The position numbers and the translations under genes are program-made. From the NCBI GenBank assembly GCA_019307815.1, contig JAFDIV010000039.1, positions 1 to 33,859 of the forward strand: a stretch of 33,859 nucleotides of DNA. Direction: 5' to 3'. Below, in pieces: positions 1 through 7,706 of this stretch. Each line of letters opens with the position of its first letter. The stretch's first letter is position 1. The notes under the pieces are model-generated. The model made no database searches and was not told where the DNA came from. It saw only the letters and a program-made list of their open reading frames with translations. This stretch comes from Deltaproteobacteria bacterium (GTDB lineage: Bacteria > Desulfobacterota > DSM-4660 > Desulfatiglandales > Desulfatiglandaceae).

Positions 1-484
1 TTATGCGGACAGCCTGAGCGGCTCTCCTGAGGTCTTGAAGGGATCAGGGGAGATAAAGGGGATACAGGTTAAGGCTATTCAGACCTATCATGACGAATCA
101 GGTGGCTCAGAGCGGGGACCAAATACAGTCTTCGCCTTCACAGTGGATAAGGTCAATATTTGCTTTTTGGGTGACTTGGGCCATGAGTTGACGGCCGAGC
201 AGATAAGAGCTATTGGCCCTGTGGATGTCTTGCTTGTGCCTGTAGGGGGCACCTATACCCTAGATGCGGATCGGGCTGCACGGGTGGTCAACTCTCTTAG
301 GCCAAAAGTAGCGATCCCGATGCACTTTAAGACGGATAAATGTGATCTTCCTATTGCGAGGGTGGAAGGTTTTTTGGAGAAGATGGGCAAGGTCAAGAAG
401 CTTGATGTGAGCGAAATTGAGATTTCATCAGGTAGCCTACCTGACAAGGGGCCTGAGGTGTGGGTGTTGAATCATGCTTGCTGA
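1..484 (+). CDS. MBL-fold metal-dependent hydrolase, 3' part (5' end outside window)
   Basis: The reading frame is open from the first bases, so the gene starts before the window and only about its last 160 codons are seen. The visible part has a YHDESGG stretch, GDLGHELTAEQ, then VDVLLVPVGGTYTLDADRA and IPMHFKTD. This order matches the second half of the small UPF0173/YtkL-like metallo-beta-lactamase-fold hydrolases, where the GD-x-GH aspartate and histidine and the later histidine of PMHF help bind metal. Family members are cytoplasmic and their substrates are mostly unknown. It lies outside the catabolic block, on the far side of the IS remnants, so no link to that pathway is implied. The family call is fairly sure; the substrate is unknown. 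Confidence 0.85.
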   Translation, partial: YADSLSGSPEVLKGSGEIKGIQVKAIQTYHDESGGSERGPNTVFAFTVDKVNICFLGDLGHELTAEQIRAIGPVDVLLVPVGGTYTLDADRAARVVNSLRPKVAIPMHFKTDKCDLPIARVEGFLEKMGKVKKLDVSEIEISSGSLPDKGPEVWVLNHAC

Positions 485-729
485 TATCTGAATAGGCTAT
501 ATTGGGGTATGAGTTGAGAAAAAACGGGCCTCATATTGTACATAGTCATCGATGTCCTGAACATTTTTACCGTTAGACTCGGATCATCGATGTCCTGGAC
601 TTTGACAACTATGCACTAAACCAGAAGGAGGCCCTGTACCACTACCTGGACAACGGTTGGCTTAAGCCTGACAATAACACGGCAGAGAATGCCATAAGGC
701 CCCTTGCCCTGGGTAGAAAGAACTGGTTA

Positions 730-783
730 CCTGCCCGCCCTGCCTGCCGTCCGCAGTCAGGCAGGCGTTGGCCGTCAGGCGGG
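730..783. repeat. Palindromic insertion inside IS66 remnant (CTGCCTGCC type)
   Basis: Fifty-four bases made of CCTGCCCGCC, CTGCCTGCC, TCAGGCAGGCG and GTCAGGCGGG interrupt the codons for the family motif RKNWLFA. They add exactly 18 codons, so the frame continues with TTT GCC AGC. The sequence can fold as nested hairpins. It belongs to the same CCTGCCTGCC/GGCAGGCAGG group as the palindromes at 5894, 6312, 6576 and 7286. Confidence 0.8.
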
Positions 784-871
784 TTTGCCAGCAGTGAGAG
801 GGGTGGAAAGGCTGCAGCACTATATTACTTTTTGATCGAATCATGTAAGGCCTGTGATGTTAATCCCTGCC

Positions 872-892
872 TGTCTACCGAGCCAGGTAGAG
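872..892. repeat. Palindromic insertion, CTACC-AGCC-GGTAG type
   Basis: The sequence TGTCTACCGAGCCAGGTAGAG forms a hairpin (CTACC paired with GGTAG). It is inserted in the IS66 transposase between codons for DVNP and EEYL and shifts the frame. The same element occurs in the other IS66 copy (33774-33794), and a one-base-shorter version sits in an unrelated IS3-like remnant (6878-6897). Confidence 0.75.
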
Positions 893-1200
893 GAGTATCT
901 CAATATGGTCTGATTGTCCCTGGTTGATAATTTCTCCATCCCGGCCCACAGGCTGGCCCTCATCGGCCTGCACTCGGCGTAACATTCCCCCATGTTAACT
1001 TATCCTATCACCCATTTAGGGGAATAAAAGGTGGGCTCGCTAGACGCTTACCATAGAGCAATACCGTGAGGTATATCCGGCATTGGTCAAGTGTTTGGAA
1101 AAGGATTTTGATGCCTGCATAGTGTACATGAATCACCGACCTACCAGGTGGAAGCATATAAGAACCACGAACATCATTGAGAGGAGCTTTAAGGAGGTTA

Positions 1201-1217
1201 ATCCGCCTATGGCGGAT
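1201..1217. repeat. Palindromic insertion ATCCGCC-TAT-GGCGGAT in IS256 remnant
   Basis: This is a perfect 7-bp stem with a 3-nt loop. It lies exactly where the transposase frame changes between codons for RSFKEV and LRVKVMEQ, so it is an insertion of about 22 bp. Confidence 0.7.
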
Positions 1218-1321
1218 AAAGCTGCGTGTGAAGGTAATGGAACAATTCCCCACTGAGGAATCTTGCATCCGTATCCTTTTCACACTGCTTCGAGCCCAAA
1301 ATGAGATATGGGAAGGCTCGT

Positions 1322-1339
1322 CCGCCATAAGTCTGGCGG
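1322..1339. repeat. Palindrome CCGCCA-TAAGTC-TGGCGG
   Basis: A 6-bp stem with a 6-nt loop sits at the 3' end of the IS256 coding remnant. Its CCGCC/GGCGG composition matches the palindrome at 1201-1217. Confidence 0.6.
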
Positions 1340-1365
1340 GCAAGCCAATCAAGGGATTCTAATTT

Positions 1366-1507
1366 TATATTACTTGACAAACGCTATCTGTCAAATATCA
1401 ACCTAACCCCATTAGCGGAGAATACTGTTTCTTAGGAGGCAGGAAAGCTACAATGATTCCAAATTCTGGCAGGCGAGGTCCCGGACCTCACAATATTTCT
1501 TTGCGAT
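1366..1507. other. Gap between IS256 remnant and regulator 3' end
   Basis: No gene is seen. It contains the TTGACA...TGTCAA inverted repeat (about 1373-1393) and a short palindrome GAGGTC-CCG-GACCTC (1475-1489) about 20 bp past the regulator stop codon. The palindrome could act as a terminator stem for the minus-strand gene, but no T-run follows it on that strand. Confidence 0.4.
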
Positions 1508-4500
1508 TCATTTGGGACGCTGGATGCCTAGCTTTTTCATTCGGAATTCCAAGGTAGAAGGCGGGATATCGAGAAGCTCAGCCGCACCTCCTGATCCTCG
1601 CACTTTCCAATGTGTTTTTTCTAGAGTGCGAAGAATATGAACCTTCTCATTTTCCTTAAGCGTCAAGTAACCACTTGGTCTAGTGAATTTCTCCTTCCAG
1701 ATACCAAGATCGGGAAGCTGCAAGCAGGGGGGAGAGCTCAAGATCGTAGCTCGCTCAATAAGGTTCCTGAGTTCCCTAATGTTGCCTGGAAAATCGTAGT
1801 TCATCAGCGCATCTATAGTTTCCTCATCAATCTTATCGAAAAACTTTCCATATTTTGCGCTAAATTCCCTAAGAAAATGCTGAAGAAGGAGGGGGATATC
1901 TTCTTTCCGTTCTCTCAGTGGAGGCAGATGAATGGGAAATACGTTGATTCTATGGTAGAGATCTTGTCGAAAGCGATTTTCTTTGATTGCTGTGTGCAAG
2001 TCTTGGCTTGTAGCAGAAATAAGCCGAAACTCTGATCGTAAAGTCACGCTGCCACCAACCCTCTCGAATTCTTTAGATTCTAAAACTCGTAATAGACGTA
2101 ATTGAACTTCCAGAGAAAGATCACCTATTTCGTCTAAGAATAAGGTGCCAGAGTTCGCCAATTCTACTCGCCCTAACCTGCGGCGGACTGCTCCTGTAAA
2201 GGCCCCCTTTTCATGTCCAAACAGTTCGCTGGCAATCAAAGTCTCTGGAAAAGTGGCGCAATTGGCCTCTATAAAAGGTTTGTCTCGCCGCGAACTGTTG
2301 TGATGAATAATTTTTGCAATTACCGTCTTGCCAGTACCGGACTCACCCAATAGTAAAACAGGACAATCAGCTTGTGATGCCTCAGTTACCAGTTGGAGTA
2401 TTTCTCTAATTGCTTTGCTCTCTCCTACTAGGTCTTCGAGTGCCAGATTTTGGGATTCAAAACCTTCAAAGTTGCTACATTGGTTTTTTGGGGTAGGAGC
2501 CGACTCAACCTTTCGGGGTTTATGTGAGGATTGGTCATGTATAAATGTCAAATATGCCAACATGGAAAAAAAGCCAAGAAGGGCCAAATCTGATTTCTTA
2601 AAGGTTCTAGATATCACGCAGTTATCTTGATAGAGAGCCCCCACCACTCTCCCCCGCCAAATAACAGGGGCACAAATCCATGATCGAATCGTATCGTTTG
2701 AAGGGTAATCCGTATCACATGAACTATTGTCTGCACCAAAACGAGCTTCTCCTTCAAGCAATACCTCTCGAATCAATTTCAAAGATGAGGAGAATCCTGG
2801 CCGCGCAACTATTTCTGGGCAGAGGTTCTTTGAGGCAACTAAACGAATTTTGTTAGGGTGCTCGTCATTTTCCAAAAGAAACAGGCCTGAGCGCTCCGTT
2901 CCTAAAAGACGATTAGCTATTGATAGTACCTCCTTAACTGTTTCATCACTGTTTGAACTGGACAGTTCTTGGCTCAATCTTAGGATTCTAGTTAGCAAGC
3001 TATCGTCAGAGTCCAGATTATAGGTAAAAGGTCTAAGGTCCTCAGGAACCAGATTATCGCTTAATGAAAGAGAAGCTTTCCGTGCCATTTTTTTTGCTCT
3101 TTTGGTACAGCCACATTCTAGATACTGCCTCGCTAGTTCAAATTGAGATCTTGAGATCTCAATTTGATGACCTGAGGATTCTAAGCATCTTAGTGACTGT
3201 TGCAGAGTGTGAACAATCTTTTTAGTGGGTGTTCCTTCTTGTCTTTGAAGCAGAGCTTTGAATCTATAACCAATTCCTTTAAGAAAAATATTCTTGCTCC
3301 TAATCATTCGAGAAATTTCAATTTTGGCTGGGGGCAGGTCGGATAGAGAACGTAAGTTTCCCTGTTCTATCGCCCAGATGAGCTCCATCAGATAAGGATA
3401 GGGCACAACAGTAGCGTGTAATTGTCTACTCATTTTTGTGTATTCGCGAAGATAAAAGGTGGCCCGGTCTGTATTTTTCTTGAGATAATATGCAAAGGCC
3501 AGGGATAATTTGCTAAGAATTTGTATCCACTTATTTTGTCCTGACCGTGCGAGATTTATGGATGATTTCAAATAGCGTATAGCATCCTCTGTATGCCCTA
3601 AATCTAGCATAATCGTTCCGATCGCATGCAATGCATGGCTCGCCAAGTACTTATTCCCTTTTTCTTGACAACGAGAATGAACGCTACGCAACATATTAAG
3701 CCCTTTGTCTAAGTGACCCATCAAGGCATAGCAAAGCCCCACCGTCAAATTGGCAAAAAGCGGAAAATCTTTTTCGGAACACTCTCCGTGAGATAGATAT
3801 TGTTCATATCCCCGCACAACTTCTCGAAATCGGCCTTGCCAATAGAAGAAGAAAGTACTAAAGGTAGTTACCGAATGCATCAGGCTTGGGTCACTCAATT
3901 TCTTCGCTATCGCCCACCCTTCTTGAAAATGTTTGAATGCAGAGTGATAACGCGAGGCTACCCACTCATTTTTTGCTATGTGCATTTTTAGAAGGGCATA
4001 ATACTTCTGTTTTCCGGATCTTCCGGCTCGGGACACAGCTTCCTTGAGAATTGACAAGATCTTCGAAGTGCTGTTGCCAGCGGTAGAAATTTTGGAGTAT
4101 TTTATCGCTGTCTCGATAAAGAGAGCGTCTGCCTGTTCTCGTTTGATATGAAAAAGATCGGCGAGTGCCTTGGAATAATATTCCAGAGCCTGTCCGTACT
4201 GAAAGTTTTTGACGCTCACATCCCCTGCTTTGACAAGCCAGTGACATTTTTCCAAATCGTTGTTGTCATTATGGAGGAGATAAAAAGCCATCATACTAGC
4301 CTTTTGATCATCATTTAGGGGCTCTTTTGAAAGGATTTCCACGATCTCCCGGTGGATTAATCTCTTTTCCTTCGAACGCAGCCTACTTTGGAACTTCTGT
4401 TTTTGTTTAGTATCCTCAAAAGCGAAGATACCCCTTGGTTCCAATCTTCTTAATAAGCCCCGCCGTACGTTATCCTCCAAAACATCGAGAACCTGCGAGG

Positions 4501-4627
4501 GTTTCATTCGTGTCAACTCGACTAGCCAGTCAATTGAAAAGAATTGTTCAAATTGTGCGGCCAAAACTAAAATGTCGTGATGTTCTAGGGTGGAAGAATC
4601 TTCATGGGCAAGGGCGACAAGGTTCAT
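1508..4627 (-). CDS. Sigma-54-dependent enhancer-binding regulator with winged-helix/TPR-like, GAF, AAA+ and Fis-type HTH domains
   Basis: This 1039-residue protein ends in a complete NtrC-type activator. Walker A GESGTGKT lies near residue 760, the sigma-54 contact loop ELFGHEKGAFTGA near 803-813, LFLDEIGDL and GNIRELRNLIERA follow, and the last 40 residues form a Fis-like helix-turn-helix (GGAAELLDIPPSTLEFRMKKLGI). A GAF-like domain occupies roughly residues 560-720. There is no phosphoreceiver domain. The N-terminus resembles the winged-helix piece that follows the ATPase in MalT/STAND-type regulators, then about 350 residues of helical TPR-like repeats, but the STAND ATPase itself is absent. 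The start ATG follows GAGGAG on the minus strand. It is transcribed away from the catabolic block, with IS debris between. It probably senses a ligand and activates the -24/-12 promoter at 7690-7706; that link is inference. Confidence 0.93.
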   Translation of the reverse strand: MNLVALAHEDSSTLEHHDILVLAAQFEQFFSIDWLVELTRMKPSQVLDVLEDNVRRGLLRRLEPRGIFAFEDTKQKQKFQSRLRSKEKRLIHREIVEILSKEPLNDDQKASMMAFYLLHNDNNDLEKCHWLVKAGDVSVKNFQYGQALEYYSKALADLFHIKREQADALFIETAIKYSKISTAGNSTSKILSILKEAVSRAGRSGKQKYYALLKMHIAKNEWVASRYHSAFKHFQEGWAIAKKLSDPSLMHSVTTFSTFFFYWQGRFREVVRGYEQYLSHGECSEKDFPLFANLTVGLCYALMGHLDKGLNMLRSVHSRCQEKGNKYLASHALHAIGTIMLDLGHTEDAIRYLKSSINLARSGQNKWIQILSKLSLAFAYYLKKNTDRATFYLREYTKMSRQLHATVVPYPYLMELIWAIEQGNLRSLSDLPPAKIEISRMIRSKNIFLKGIGYRFKALLQRQEGTPTKKIVHTLQQSLRCLESSGHQIEISRSQFELARQYLECGCTKRAKKMARKASLSLSDNLVPEDLRPFTYNLDSDDSLLTRILRLSQELSSSNSDETVKEVLSIANRLLGTERSGLFLLENDEHPNKIRLVASKNLCPEIVARPGFSSSLKLIREVLLEGEARFGADNSSCDTDYPSNDTIRSWICAPVIWRGRVVGALYQDNCVISRTFKKSDLALLGFFSMLAYLTFIHDQSSHKPRKVESAPTPKNQCSNFEGFESQNLALEDLVGESKAIREILQLVTEASQADCPVLLLGESGTGKTVIAKIIHHNSSRRDKPFIEANCATFPETLIASELFGHEKGAFTGAVRRRLGRVELANSGTLFLDEIGDLSLEVQLRLLRVLESKEFERVGGSVTLRSEFRLISATSQDLHTAIKENRFRQDLYHRINVFPIHLPPLRERKEDIPLLLQHFLREFSAKYGKFFDKIDEETIDALMNYDFPGNIRELRNLIERATILSSPPCLQLPDLGIWKEKFTRPSGYLTLKENEKVHILRTLEKTHWKVRGSGGAAELLDIPPSTLEFRMKKLGIQRPK

Positions 4628-4808
4628 TTTTTTCTCCTCAAATAATATGTAGAGTCACTAGTGTCCGGTTGTTTGTCTGTTAAATAAAAAGCATAATCCA
4701 CCAGTTTTACTGGTGGGTCCCAGCTGTGCTAGGCAGGTAGCGTGGTGGTGAGAAAAAATGAATACCTCCTGAGCCAATTTCAAAATGAAGAGTAGTGCCC
4801 AGTCAGTC
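4628..4808. other. Regulator upstream region with perfect hairpin 4698-4716
   Basis: No gene is seen between the regulator start and the IS4-like element. CCACCAGT-TTT-ACTGGTGG (4698-4716) is a perfect 8-bp stem that could be an operator or a transcript hairpin in the regulator leader. No convincing sigma-70 or sigma-54 promoter was recognised for the regulator. Confidence 0.45.
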
Positions 4809-4917
4809 TTGTCCAAAAACGGTTTTGAATATTTGTAGTTGAAAATGTCCTCCAAGTGGGGCACCGTTAGTTTGAGAAAAAAACAACACGTGAACCCACC
4901 ACAAGGAGGACAGAGCT

Positions 4918-6145
4918 ATGGTACGCTGTGCGAGCATCTTTAGTCAACTGGTAGCTCTTTTTAGTAGACCCTTGTTTTATAACCTCGTTGTAGAGCACAA
5001 GGGCGAGCGTTATTGTAAGGGGTATAACTCCTGGGATCATTTTGTCGCCATGCTGTTCTGTCAACTAGCCCAGGCCAAGAGCCTCCGAGAAATATGTGGA
5101 GGATTAGCCTGCACTATGGGGAAACTTCGTCACCTGGGCATGAAGCATGCTCCTAACAAATCCACTCTGTCTTACGCTAATGCCCATAGGCCCTGGCAGA
5201 TGTTCAGGGATCTGTTTTTATGAGACTGTAAAGGTATGCAAGATGGCAGCCCCTAAAAACCGCAAGTTCAGATTCAAAAACAGACTATTGTCTCTAGACA
5301 GTACCACTATTGCCTTATGTCTGTCGCTTTTTCCTTGGGCCAAATTCCGTCGTACCAAAGGAGCTGTCAAGCTTCACCTACTTCTTGATCATGATGGGTA
5401 CTTCCCCACATACGCCTACATTTCAAATGGTAGGAAGCACGACGTCACAATTGCTCGCAAGCTTTCCCTTCCCCCTGATTCCATCGTTGTCATGGATAGG
5501 GCCTATAACGACTATAAGCTTCTTTCATCTTGGACCGAAAATAACGTCTACTTCGTCACCCGAATGAAAGACAATGCCCAGTACACGGTTATAGAAGATA
5601 ACATGGTTCCAATTTCAGGCAATGTTTTGTCCGACCAGATCATAGAATTTAGGGGTTTCTAAGCCCGCAAAAATTGCCCCCATACTCTTCGCAGAATTGT
5701 AGTTTGGGACACTGAAAATGAACGACAAATTGTGCCCCTTACAAATCATCTCAAGTTCAGCCCCAATACCATATCTGCTATCTATAAAGACCGATGGCAG
5801 ATCGAGCTATTCTTCAACACGCTAAAGCAAAACCTCAAAATTAAGACTTTTGTGGGAACCACGGAAAACGCTCTTTACATCCAGATTTGGACAGCCTGCC
5901 TGACCGGCAGGCAGGCATTAATTGCCATGTTGCTGATCAAGTACCTTCAATTCAAATCCAGGTTCGGGTGGTCATTGTCAAATCTGGTGGCATTCCTCAG
6001 ATGGAACCTCTTCACATATCGGCATCTGTGGGAGTGGATAGACAATCCCTTTGGTGTTTTGCCCTTGCAACCCGAGCCTGTCCAATATAGGCTCCCGTTT
6101 TGTGGTATTGGACAGCAAGTAAATAACGATAGAAATATAACCTAG
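4918..6145 (+). pseudogene. IS4-family DDE transposase with frameshift, nonsense codon and in-frame palindrome insertion
   Basis: Three consecutive open segments (4918-5223, about 5220-5662, 5663-6145) together make one transposase. The N-terminus (MVRCASIFSQLV, then YNSWDHFVAMLFCQLAQAKSLREI) matches the DUF4372-type domain of IS4 proteins. The catalytic aspartates lie in LDSTTIAL and VMDRAYNDY, and the YREK signature in YKDRWQIELFFNTLK. The first break is one extra T in a run of five at about 5214-5219. The second is a TAA at 5660-5662 inside RGF*ARKN. A 21-bp palindrome (5894-5914) adds seven codons between QIWT and ALIAML without breaking frame. The start follows AAGGAGG. The catalytic residues survive, so the decay is recent; the homopolymer frameshift could be a sequencing error. 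Confidence 0.88.
5894..5914. repeat. In-frame palindromic insertion in IS4 transposase
   Basis: GCCTGCC-TGACC-GGCAGGC interrupts the codons for QIWTALIAML. Removing these 21 bases restores TGG ACA GCA TTA ATT GCC, which is what the family protein predicts. The insertion is a multiple of three and contains no stop in the coding frame. Confidence 0.8.
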
Positions 6146-6222
6146 ATTTTCAAAGGCCCTTTTTGCCGGGCTAACTATTTGAAATATCAACGAGCAAAAC
6201 AGAAATTCAGTCTATTTTGGAC

Positions 6223-6589
6223 ACCTATGCTTCCACATAATCAAGAAAATCGCTCAGGCCTTCAAACTCAAGCTGATCTTCATAACCTTCTTGACCAAAT
6301 GTTTCTTGATCCCTGCCTGCCGGCAGGCAGGAATAACCTCTTGCTCTGCTACTCTTTTTTCCATAGGGCTTCTCCTTCCTTTTTTCGGCCCCTTTCGGGA
6401 TCTTTCGTTTTCTCCTATGGGAAGGTTAAGCCCTTGAATTTTCAGGTTCAAGAAATTTTACATCACTTTTGGAATACTACCCGTAATACTAAACAGTATG
6501 ATAAAGAACATGACAACATGGCAAGAGCCTGTAAGGGAAAAATGTTAAAAGAACACTTGGCAAAGAACACAGTTGCTGCCGGCAGGCAG
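6223..6589. other. IS debris without a recognisable gene
   Basis: Only short open frames are present. A lysine/arginine-rich minus-strand frame (6254-6451) is interrupted by the perfect 20-bp palindrome CCTGCCTGCCGGCAGGCAGG at 6312-6331. I do not recognise its product; its position among broken transposases suggests another decayed IS gene. A half copy of the same palindrome (CTGCCGGCAGGCAGG) sits at 6576-6590. Confidence 0.5.
6312..6331. repeat. Perfect palindrome CCTGCCTGCCGGCAGGCAGG
   Basis: Twenty bases are identical to their own reverse complement. This is the cleanest copy of the palindrome family also seen at 730, 5894, 6576 and 7286. Confidence 0.9.
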
Positions 6590-7089
6590 GGCTTTCTTTC
6601 CGATCCGCCCGAATCCCCAACATCTCGGAGAGTTTTTTGAAACGCAATGATCGTCTCAGCCTTCTCCAGCTGCTTCTGCAATCTCCTGTTTTCAGCTTGC
6701 AGCTCCCGGATCTTCCCAGCAAGCGGATTAATTGGCTTGGACTTCCGACCACGCTTCTTAGGTCTCAATCCATCAAGTTCCCCGCGCTCCCGTTGCTTAC
6801 GCCACGTGGTAAGACGGGAGGAGTGCAGCCCTTCTCGCCTTAGTAAAGGACCAATGGCACCAGGCTTCCCTTTACATCTCTACCTGGCTGGTAGACACGC
6901 ATCGGCTTCTTCCAAGATCCTCTTCTTGTACTGGGCCGAGAATTTCCTCCTCCGGGCCTTAGCGGATACCTCAGGGTCAGGCGCCTTTATCTCCTTCATT
7001 GTGAAAATGCCAATCTCTTGTTCGCCTTCATTGCCCATACCAGCTATCTTGCTGTCGATCATGCCGCTCTGTCTCACTCCTACTTCCAT
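6590..7089 (-). pseudogene. IS3-like transposase OrfA remnant
   Basis: The minus strand reads MEVGVRQSGM, then SAKARRRKFSAQYKKRILEE, and in a second frame GAIGPLLRREGLHSSRLTTW, RPKKRGRKSKPINPLAGKI and a leucine-zipper-like segment (RELQAENRRLQKQLEKAE). This is the helix-turn-helix plus coiled-coil layout of OrfA in IS3-group elements. The first frame break coincides with the palindrome at 6878-6897. A second break lies at a run of six A residues (CAAAAAAC). Such A-runs are used for programmed frameshifting in IS3 elements, but here the +1 frame carries the matching KLSEMLGI sequence, so simple loss of frame is likelier. No OrfB follows. Confidence 0.75.
6878..6897. repeat. Palindromic insertion CTACC-AGCCA-GGTAG type in IS3-like remnant
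   Basis: On the minus strand TGTCTACCAGCCAGGTAGAG follows the codons for EEADAC, where the frame breaks. It matches the insertion in both IS66 copies except for one missing G in the loop, although the host genes are unrelated. Confidence 0.75.
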
Positions 7090-7148
7090 CTCATATCCCT
7101 TTCTCGCCCTCCTCGTTCTACACTAATTTATCTCAGGGCGAGTGTCCA

Positions 7149-7415
7149 ATCATTATAGACAGAGAGGGAGTCAACCATAGAGGGGATCAGTTTACCAATG
7201 GAAAATGCCATGTCAACGGTATTGAATCGTTCTGGGCTTTTGCTGAAGGTAGACCGACTAAATTCCATGGCATTGCCGATTCCACCCTGCCTGAATGCGT
7301 TCCGCAGGCAGGTTTCTATCTGCATCTAAAAGAATGCGAGTTTAGATTTAATTACCGAAATAAAAACATCTACAAAATGTTGCTTAAAATATTCAGAGAA
7401 GAATTTCTATTTTAA
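7149..7415 (+). pseudogene. IS1595-family (ISXO2-like) transposase, C-terminal remnant
   Basis: The frame reads IIDREGVNHRGDQFTNGKCH, then VNGIESFWAF and KFHGIADS, and after an insertion FYLHLKECEFRFNYRNKN up to a TAA. This matches the end of the ISXO2-like DDE domain (VNHxxGxxxxGxxHTNGIESFW...EFxxRxN). The rest of the gene is missing. A palindrome at 7286-7312 inserts about nine codons without breaking frame. Confidence 0.82.
7286..7312. repeat. In-frame palindromic insertion in IS1595-like remnant
   Basis: CCTGCCTG and CAGGCAGG form an 8-bp stem around an 11-nt loop. Frame is kept on both sides, because the codons before (GTC AAC GGT) and after (up to the TAA at 7413) are in the same frame. 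Confidence 0.8.
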
Positions 7416-7465
7416 TCAAAATCTTAAATTTTTTACAATGGAAACAAGAGAATGTCAAGTTCGTT

Positions 7466-7502
7466 CCCCAATATTTCAAGCTCCAAACCCGAAATATTGG
7501 GG
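7466..7502. promoter_or_regulatory. Perfect 12-bp inverted repeat, candidate enhancer site for the sigma-54 activator
   Basis: CCCCAATATTTC and GAAATATTGGGG are exact reverse complements separated by 13 bp. They lie about 190-225 bp upstream of the -24/-12 promoter, a usual distance for binding sites of NtrC-type activators. It might instead be part of the neighbouring IS end or an RNA stem; there is no T-run to suggest a terminator. Confidence 0.5.
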
Positions 7503-7531
7503 GTTGCGCAGAGCTTAACTTCTTCTAGGTA

Positions 7532-7553
7532 GCCCCTGTAGGTGGTTAGGGGC
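7532..7553. repeat. Inverted repeat GCCCCT-N10-AGGGGC
   Basis: A 6-bp GC-rich stem with a 10-nt loop lies between the candidate enhancer site and the sigma-54 promoter. Its role is unknown. Confidence 0.3.
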
Positions 7554-7689
7554 AAAGTGCAGGGGGGACAATCGGGATAATACCATCCTTGGGAGTTATA
7601 TGTAACCATTTGAATTCTTTATGGATGTTGTAGAGTGGGTATTTTTCAAGAAAATCGGCTCCTTGATAAGGGTTTTCGACTTCTATTGT

Positions 7690-7706
7690 TTGGACTCATA
7701 TTTGCA
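7690..7706 (+). promoter_or_regulatory. Candidate sigma-54 (-24/-12) promoter of the SDR-ACAD-MaoC-lyase operon
   Basis: TTGGACTCATATTTGCA contains GG (7692-7693) and GC (7704-7705) separated by exactly 10 bases, with TTGG and TTGC contexts like the consensus TGGCAC-N5-TTGCW. Transcription would start near 7717, about 35 bp before the SDR start codon. The window also encodes a sigma-54 activator. Confidence 0.65.

Larger units (their letters stand above)
601..1051 (+). pseudogene. IS66-family transposase, C-terminal remnant with IS terminus
   Basis: Translation in frame 1 gives NYALNQKEALYHYLDNGW, then DNNTAENAIRPLALGRKNWL, and after an insertion FASSERGGKAAALYYFLIESCK. This is the C-terminal part of the IS66 TnpC transposase. 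A 54-bp palindromic insertion (730-783) keeps frame, but a roughly 19-bp insertion near 868-886 breaks it. Compared with the second copy at the right end of the window, about 89 bp are missing after the codons for EEYL. The fragment ends at the sequence complementary to GTAAGCG, the usual terminal motif of IS66 elements. No N-terminal half is present, so it is dead. Two copies of ATCGATGTCCTG about 40 bp apart lie at its upstream junction. Confidence 0.85.
1055..1365 (+). pseudogene. IS256-family (Mutator) transposase, C-terminal remnant
   Basis: One frame reads EQYREVYPALVKCLEKDF, then WKHIRTTNIIERSFKEV. After a frameshift a second frame reads LRVKVMEQFPTEESCIRI and LLRAQNEIWEG. Together these match the end of IS256-type transposases, whose conserved core is WKxIRTTNxIERSFREV...R...FPxEESALRL. 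The frameshift coincides with a palindromic insertion ATCCGCC-TAT-GGCGGAT (1201-1217), and a second hairpin sits near the C-terminus (1322-1339). The catalytic domain is missing. A TTGACA/TGTCAA inverted repeat just downstream (about 1373-1393) may be the element's subterminal end. Confidence 0.8.
4809..6222 (+). mobile_element. IS4-family insertion sequence, degenerate
   Basis: The element carries one broken transposase gene. Candidate ends are TGTCCAAAA at about 4810 and the complementary TTTTGGACA at about 6213-6221, giving a length near 1.4 kb, typical of IS4-group elements. The ends are tentative because only about nine bases match and no target duplication was identified. Confidence 0.55.

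Noticed and set aside
1976..4683. Several plus-strand open frames inside the regulator gene
   Set aside because: They lie antisense to a full-length, motif-rich protein and show no family motifs or ribosome binding sites.
6640..6660. Programmed frameshift site (A6 run) in the IS3-like OrfA
   Set aside because: The continuation that matches OrfA is in the +1 frame, not the -1 frame used by IS3 elements, and no OrfB follows, so ordinary decay is the simpler reading.
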